DNA of 45,996 nt, taken from the NCBI GenBank assembly GCA_002310015.1, contig DBYQ01000066.1, forward strand, positions 9,120 through 55,115, read 5' to 3'. This DNA is from Bacteroidales bacterium UBA1182 (GTDB lineage Bacteria; Bacteroidota; Bacteroidia; Bacteroidales; Bacteroidaceae). The notes below the pieces were generated by a model. It was not told the origin of the DNA and made no database searches. It saw nothing but the letters and a program-made list of their open reading frames with translations. This document shows positions 43,918 to 45,996 of the stretch, piece after piece. A program made the translations under genes and the position numbers. Each line of letters opens with the position of its first letter. Within the stretch, counting starts at the first letter, position 1.

Positions 43918-44667
43918 TTACTTCTTCTGGTTGGCAGCGAACCAGGCATCAATGGCGGCTGACATGGAGGTGATGCCAGGAACCGGAGCCTCAATGTCAA
44001 GACGCAGACCTGCGTCACGGATAGCCTTGGCGGTAGTACCACCAAAACAGCCTATTACCTTCTCACCCTGAACAAAGTCAGGAGCATTCTCCTTAAGTGA
44101 CTCTATTCCGGCAGGGCTGAAGAATACCAGCATATCATAATCATCAAGCTCACCGGCTGCGAACTCGTTGCTTACGGTACGGTACATGATAGCTTCCGTA
44201 TGGGCTATCTTGTTAGCATCAAGTAACTCCTTGAGTTCACCGGTGTGCACATTTGACATTGGGATGAAATATCTCTCTGTCTTGTGCTTGAGGATAGGAG
44301 TCATAAGGCTGTCCACCTTACCGGTATTGCCGAAGAAAACTTTACGTTTGCGGTACTGAACGTACTTCTGGATATAGAGAGAAACAGTTTCCGTGATGCA
44401 GAAATACTTCATGTCCTCAGGGATGACAACTCTCATTTCAGCGCAAAGTTGGAAAAAATGATCAACGGCGTGACGTGATGTGAATACTACAGCTGTGTGG
44501 TCAAGTATGTTGACATGCTGCTGTCTGAACTCTTTGGCACTTAGCGGCTCAACGCGGATGAAAGGTTTGAATACAAACTCCACGCCATACTTCTCAGCCA
44601 GGTCAAAATAAGGTGATTTACCTGTTGTAGGCTGCGGTTGAGAAATAAGAACCTTCTTAACTTTCAA
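43918..44667 (-). CDS. hemD: Uroporphyrinogen-III synthase
   Basis: 249 residues from TTG 44667. It closes and inverts ring D of hydroxymethylbilane in tetrapyrrole synthesis. The TTG start gives LKVKKVLISQPQPTTGKSPYFDLAEKYGV, which fits a Bacteroidetes HemD N-terminus, with an 11-bp gap after the preceding gene; the ATG at 44748 would need a 70-bp overlap with that gene and adds an unrelated leader. HemD proteins are weakly conserved. The two Rossmann-like halves are visible (AVVFTSRHAVDHFFQLC; DDYDMLVFFSPAGIESLKENAP), and the C-terminal IGCFGGTTAKAIRDAGLRLDIEAPVPGITSMSAAI is typical. It lies next to the DUF4271 gene. Whether the organism makes haem fully cannot be told here. Confidence 0.88.
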   Translation of the reverse strand: MKVKKVLISQPQPTTGKSPYFDLAEKYGVEFVFKPFIRVEPLSAKEFRQQHVNILDHTAVVFTSRHAVDHFFQLCAEMRVVIPEDMKYFCITETVSLYIQKYVQYRKRKVFFGNTGKVDSLMTPILKHKTERYFIPMSNVHTGELKELLDANKIAHTEAIMYRTVSNEFAAGELDDYDMLVFFSPAGIESLKENAPDFVQGEKVIGCFGGTTAKAIRDAGLRLDIEAPVPGITSMSAAIDAWFAANQKK

Positions 44668-44678
44668 GGCTGTACGGT

Positions 44679-45371
44679 TTAAATTAGACCAAATAATCTG
44701 CTCGTTAGCACGAACTCCACAATGATAGGTGCTATTTCGAACGCACAAAGGTACACAATAAATCCCAAATTGGAACGCTTATTCTTGAATAAGGCTGTTT
44801 TTATCTTGAAAATTCTTCCGGAAATGACCAAAATGCGCATCAGATATGCAAAAACAAGCAGTAAAATAAGCGGCAAATCAAGAAACAGCACCAGTATTGT
44901 AAAGCACAGGATAAACAATCCTGCCTCAGAAAACGTAACCACGAAAAAGCAATTCCATCGGCCCGGTTTTACAGTTATGATCTGTTTGTTATAAAGGATC
45001 TTGTTTACTGTAGTATAAAGCAACAACTTGATTACAAAGCAAGCAACTACTGCAAATGAGTACCACATCAGGAAAAAAACCGGTGAAGAGCCCTCCTCCA
45101 TCAAATCCTGGGAATAGACGGCAACCGCTATCCCCACGCTTATGCACGATAGGATAAAAACAAATACATAACCCATTGAGGAGAGCAGAGGATAACTCAC
45201 ATCTCCGTCAGGGTTATTAAACTTGAACATCGATGAAAAGGAAGCAATGTAGGCTGACCTGTGAGGTCCCATGATTATCAGCATGAACAGCAATGTCACT
45301 ATCATTGCCGACAGGAACCAGTCATTGACTTGAAAGGAGTCAGTTGAAATCATTATCGGGACAGAGATCAT
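44679..45371 (-). CDS. DUF4271 family integral membrane protein
   Basis: 230 residues with about six membrane spans (WFLSAMIVTLLFMLIIM, GYVFVFILSCISVGIAVAVY, SPVFFLMWYSFAVVACFVIKLLL, CFFVVTFSEAGLFILCFTILVLFL, LILLLVFAYLMRILVI, LGFIVYLCAFEIAPIIVEFVL). It resembles the DUF4271 proteins that Bacteroidetes carry next to hemD; function unknown. The start at 45371 overlaps the stop of the LOG gene (ATGA), and its stop lies 11 bp before hemD, so the three are co-transcribed. No enzymatic motif is seen. Confidence 0.85.
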   Translation of the reverse strand: MISVPIMISTDSFQVNDWFLSAMIVTLLFMLIIMGPHRSAYIASFSSMFKFNNPDGDVSYPLLSSMGYVFVFILSCISVGIAVAVYSQDLMEEGSSPVFFLMWYSFAVVACFVIKLLLYTTVNKILYNKQIITVKPGRWNCFFVVTFSEAGLFILCFTILVLFLDLPLILLLVFAYLMRILVISGRIFKIKTALFKNKRSNLGFIVYLCAFEIAPIIVEFVLTSRLFGLI

Positions 45372-45955
45372 TTATCCAGATTGACTTTACTTGTCAAATC
45401 ATTCCAGTCAGAAATCGAATCTACAAGATTGAGAGCTTCCTCCGGAGTCTGGGCTACCGCCCAAAGCTTTTTGAATACAGGTTTCATGAAACTGCGCTCA
45501 GCAGTGCGGTCAAGCATCTCAAGCAAAGGATCATAGTAATGGTCCGTATTCAGAATTATAATAGGTTTTACAAACAGGCCCAGCATCTTCCAGGTAATGA
45601 TTTCAAAGAGCTCCTCAAATGTTCCTGTGCCGCCGGGGAGTGCAATCACTGCATCGGCCATCTTGGCCATGCGGTTCTTGCGCTCATGCATGGTGGGAGT
45701 TATGACAACCTCAGTAAGCCCTTCATGCAGCCAACCGTTGTCAACCATGAACTGAGGAATGATACCTATCGATACGCCACCGGCATCAAGCGCACCATTC
45801 TCAACGGCAGCCATCAGACCGGTGCTGCCAGCACCGCTCACAAGCCTCCTGCCGGTTTTTGCTATGAGCCCGCCCAGCGCATAAGCCGCATCCACGAACA
45901 CCTGCTCAGCATCAGCGCTCGATGCCCCATATACCACTATCGTCTTCCTTTCCAT
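45368..45955 (-). CDS. LOG family protein (cytokinin riboside phosphoribohydrolase-like)
   Basis: 195 residues from ATG 45955 (MERKTIVVYGASS); the earlier ATG at 45979 would add residues encoded near a REP sequence and is less likely. The LOG/lysine-decarboxylase-like fold is shown by SGAGSTGLMAAVENGAL and the PGGTGTFEELFEIITW motif (107-122) that binds the nucleotide phosphate, with the conserved MHERKNRM before it. Such proteins remove the base from nucleoside 5'-monophosphates; in bacteria the physiological role is mostly unclear, and lysine decarboxylase activity is a misannotation. It starts the LOG-DUF4271-hemD unit. Confidence 0.92.
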   Translation of the reverse strand: MERKTIVVYGASSADAEQVFVDAAYALGGLIAKTGRRLVSGAGSTGLMAAVENGALDAGGVSIGIIPQFMVDNGWLHEGLTEVVITPTMHERKNRMAKMADAVIALPGGTGTFEELFEIITWKMLGLFVKPIIILNTDHYYDPLLEMLDRTAERSFMKPVFKKLWAVAQTPEEALNLVDSISDWNDLTSKVNLDK

Positions 45956-45973
45956 GTGCACCGCGTCTGCAAT

Positions 45974-45996
45974 GTGCAATTGGGGTCTGACCCCTT
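45974..45996. repeat. REP-like palindrome at the window edge
   Basis: GTGCAATT followed by the palindrome GGGGTCTGACCCC and TT, cut by the window end. It shares the GTGCAATTGGGG half with the REP pair at 4485-4583 but has TCTGA instead of ACAGT at the centre. A partner arm may lie beyond the edge. Confidence 0.7.

Noticed and set aside
1..45996. CRISPR array or defence island
   Set aside because: No regularly spaced direct repeats with unique spacers and no cas, restriction or toxin-antitoxin motifs were found.

Overview
The window looks like a chromosomal segment of a Bacteroidales bacterium, most likely a gut or rumen Prevotellaceae/Bacteroidaceae member. The evidence is two SusC/SusD pairs, lipoproteins with acidic residues just after the lipobox cysteine, promoters of the Bacteroidetes type (-7 box TAnnTTTG, -33 box TTTG/TTGT, 19-20 bp spacing), weak Shine-Dalgarno sites and the housekeeping order LOG - DUF4271 - hemD - rnpA - yidD - tatD - tyrS - tRNA-Gln. 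All calls come from reading the sequence; no database search was run.

Left part (1-5.6 kb, minus strand): dusB, trhP (U32 family) and a GH51 alpha-L-arabinofuranosidase form one operon. It is followed by a 267-bp inverted-repeat element and then the 5' end of a secreted hydrolase with its own promoter. The dusB/trhP junction carries two REP-like palindromes that are translated into the ends of both proteins.

Plus-strand saccharolytic block (5.6-14.7 kb): GH95, an outer-membrane porin-like barrel, xylulokinase (xylB), a GH8 enzyme resembling reducing-end xylose-releasing exo-oligoxylanase, and a fasciclin (FAS1) lipoprotein. A convergent ECF sigma / anti-sigma / Q-rich periplasmic protein operon follows (14.8-16.6 kb, minus).

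Polysaccharide utilization locus (16.6-40.5 kb, minus): in transcription order, a GH43 without signal peptide, a four-FAS1-type lipoprotein, SusC, SusD, a second FAS1 lipoprotein, a second SusC, a second SusD, a 1426-residue secreted modular protein with a T9SS-like tail, then GH43-CBM6 and another GH43 lipoprotein. The three-gene unit FAS1-SusC-SusD therefore occurs twice in tandem, and a third FAS1 lipoprotein sits in the plus-strand block. GH43 x3, GH51, GH8, GH95 and xylulokinase together point to decorated arabinoxylan or glucuronoarabinoxylan oligosaccharides: capture and import by the SusCD complexes, trimming in the periplasm and cytoplasm, and xylulose phosphorylation. No endo-xylanase, xylose isomerase, HTCS regulator or sugar symporter lies in the window, so the locus probably relies on genes elsewhere.

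Right part (40.5-46 kb): a 526-bp intergenic region with the PUL promoter, a candidate small RNA and the tRNA-Gln terminator, then the housekeeping cluster. Main points of interest are the FAS1-SusC-SusD modules, REP sequence absorbed into two tRNA-modification genes, the inverted-repeat element at 319-585, the candidate RNA near 40.75 kb, and a terminator that runs directly into the rnpA start codon.
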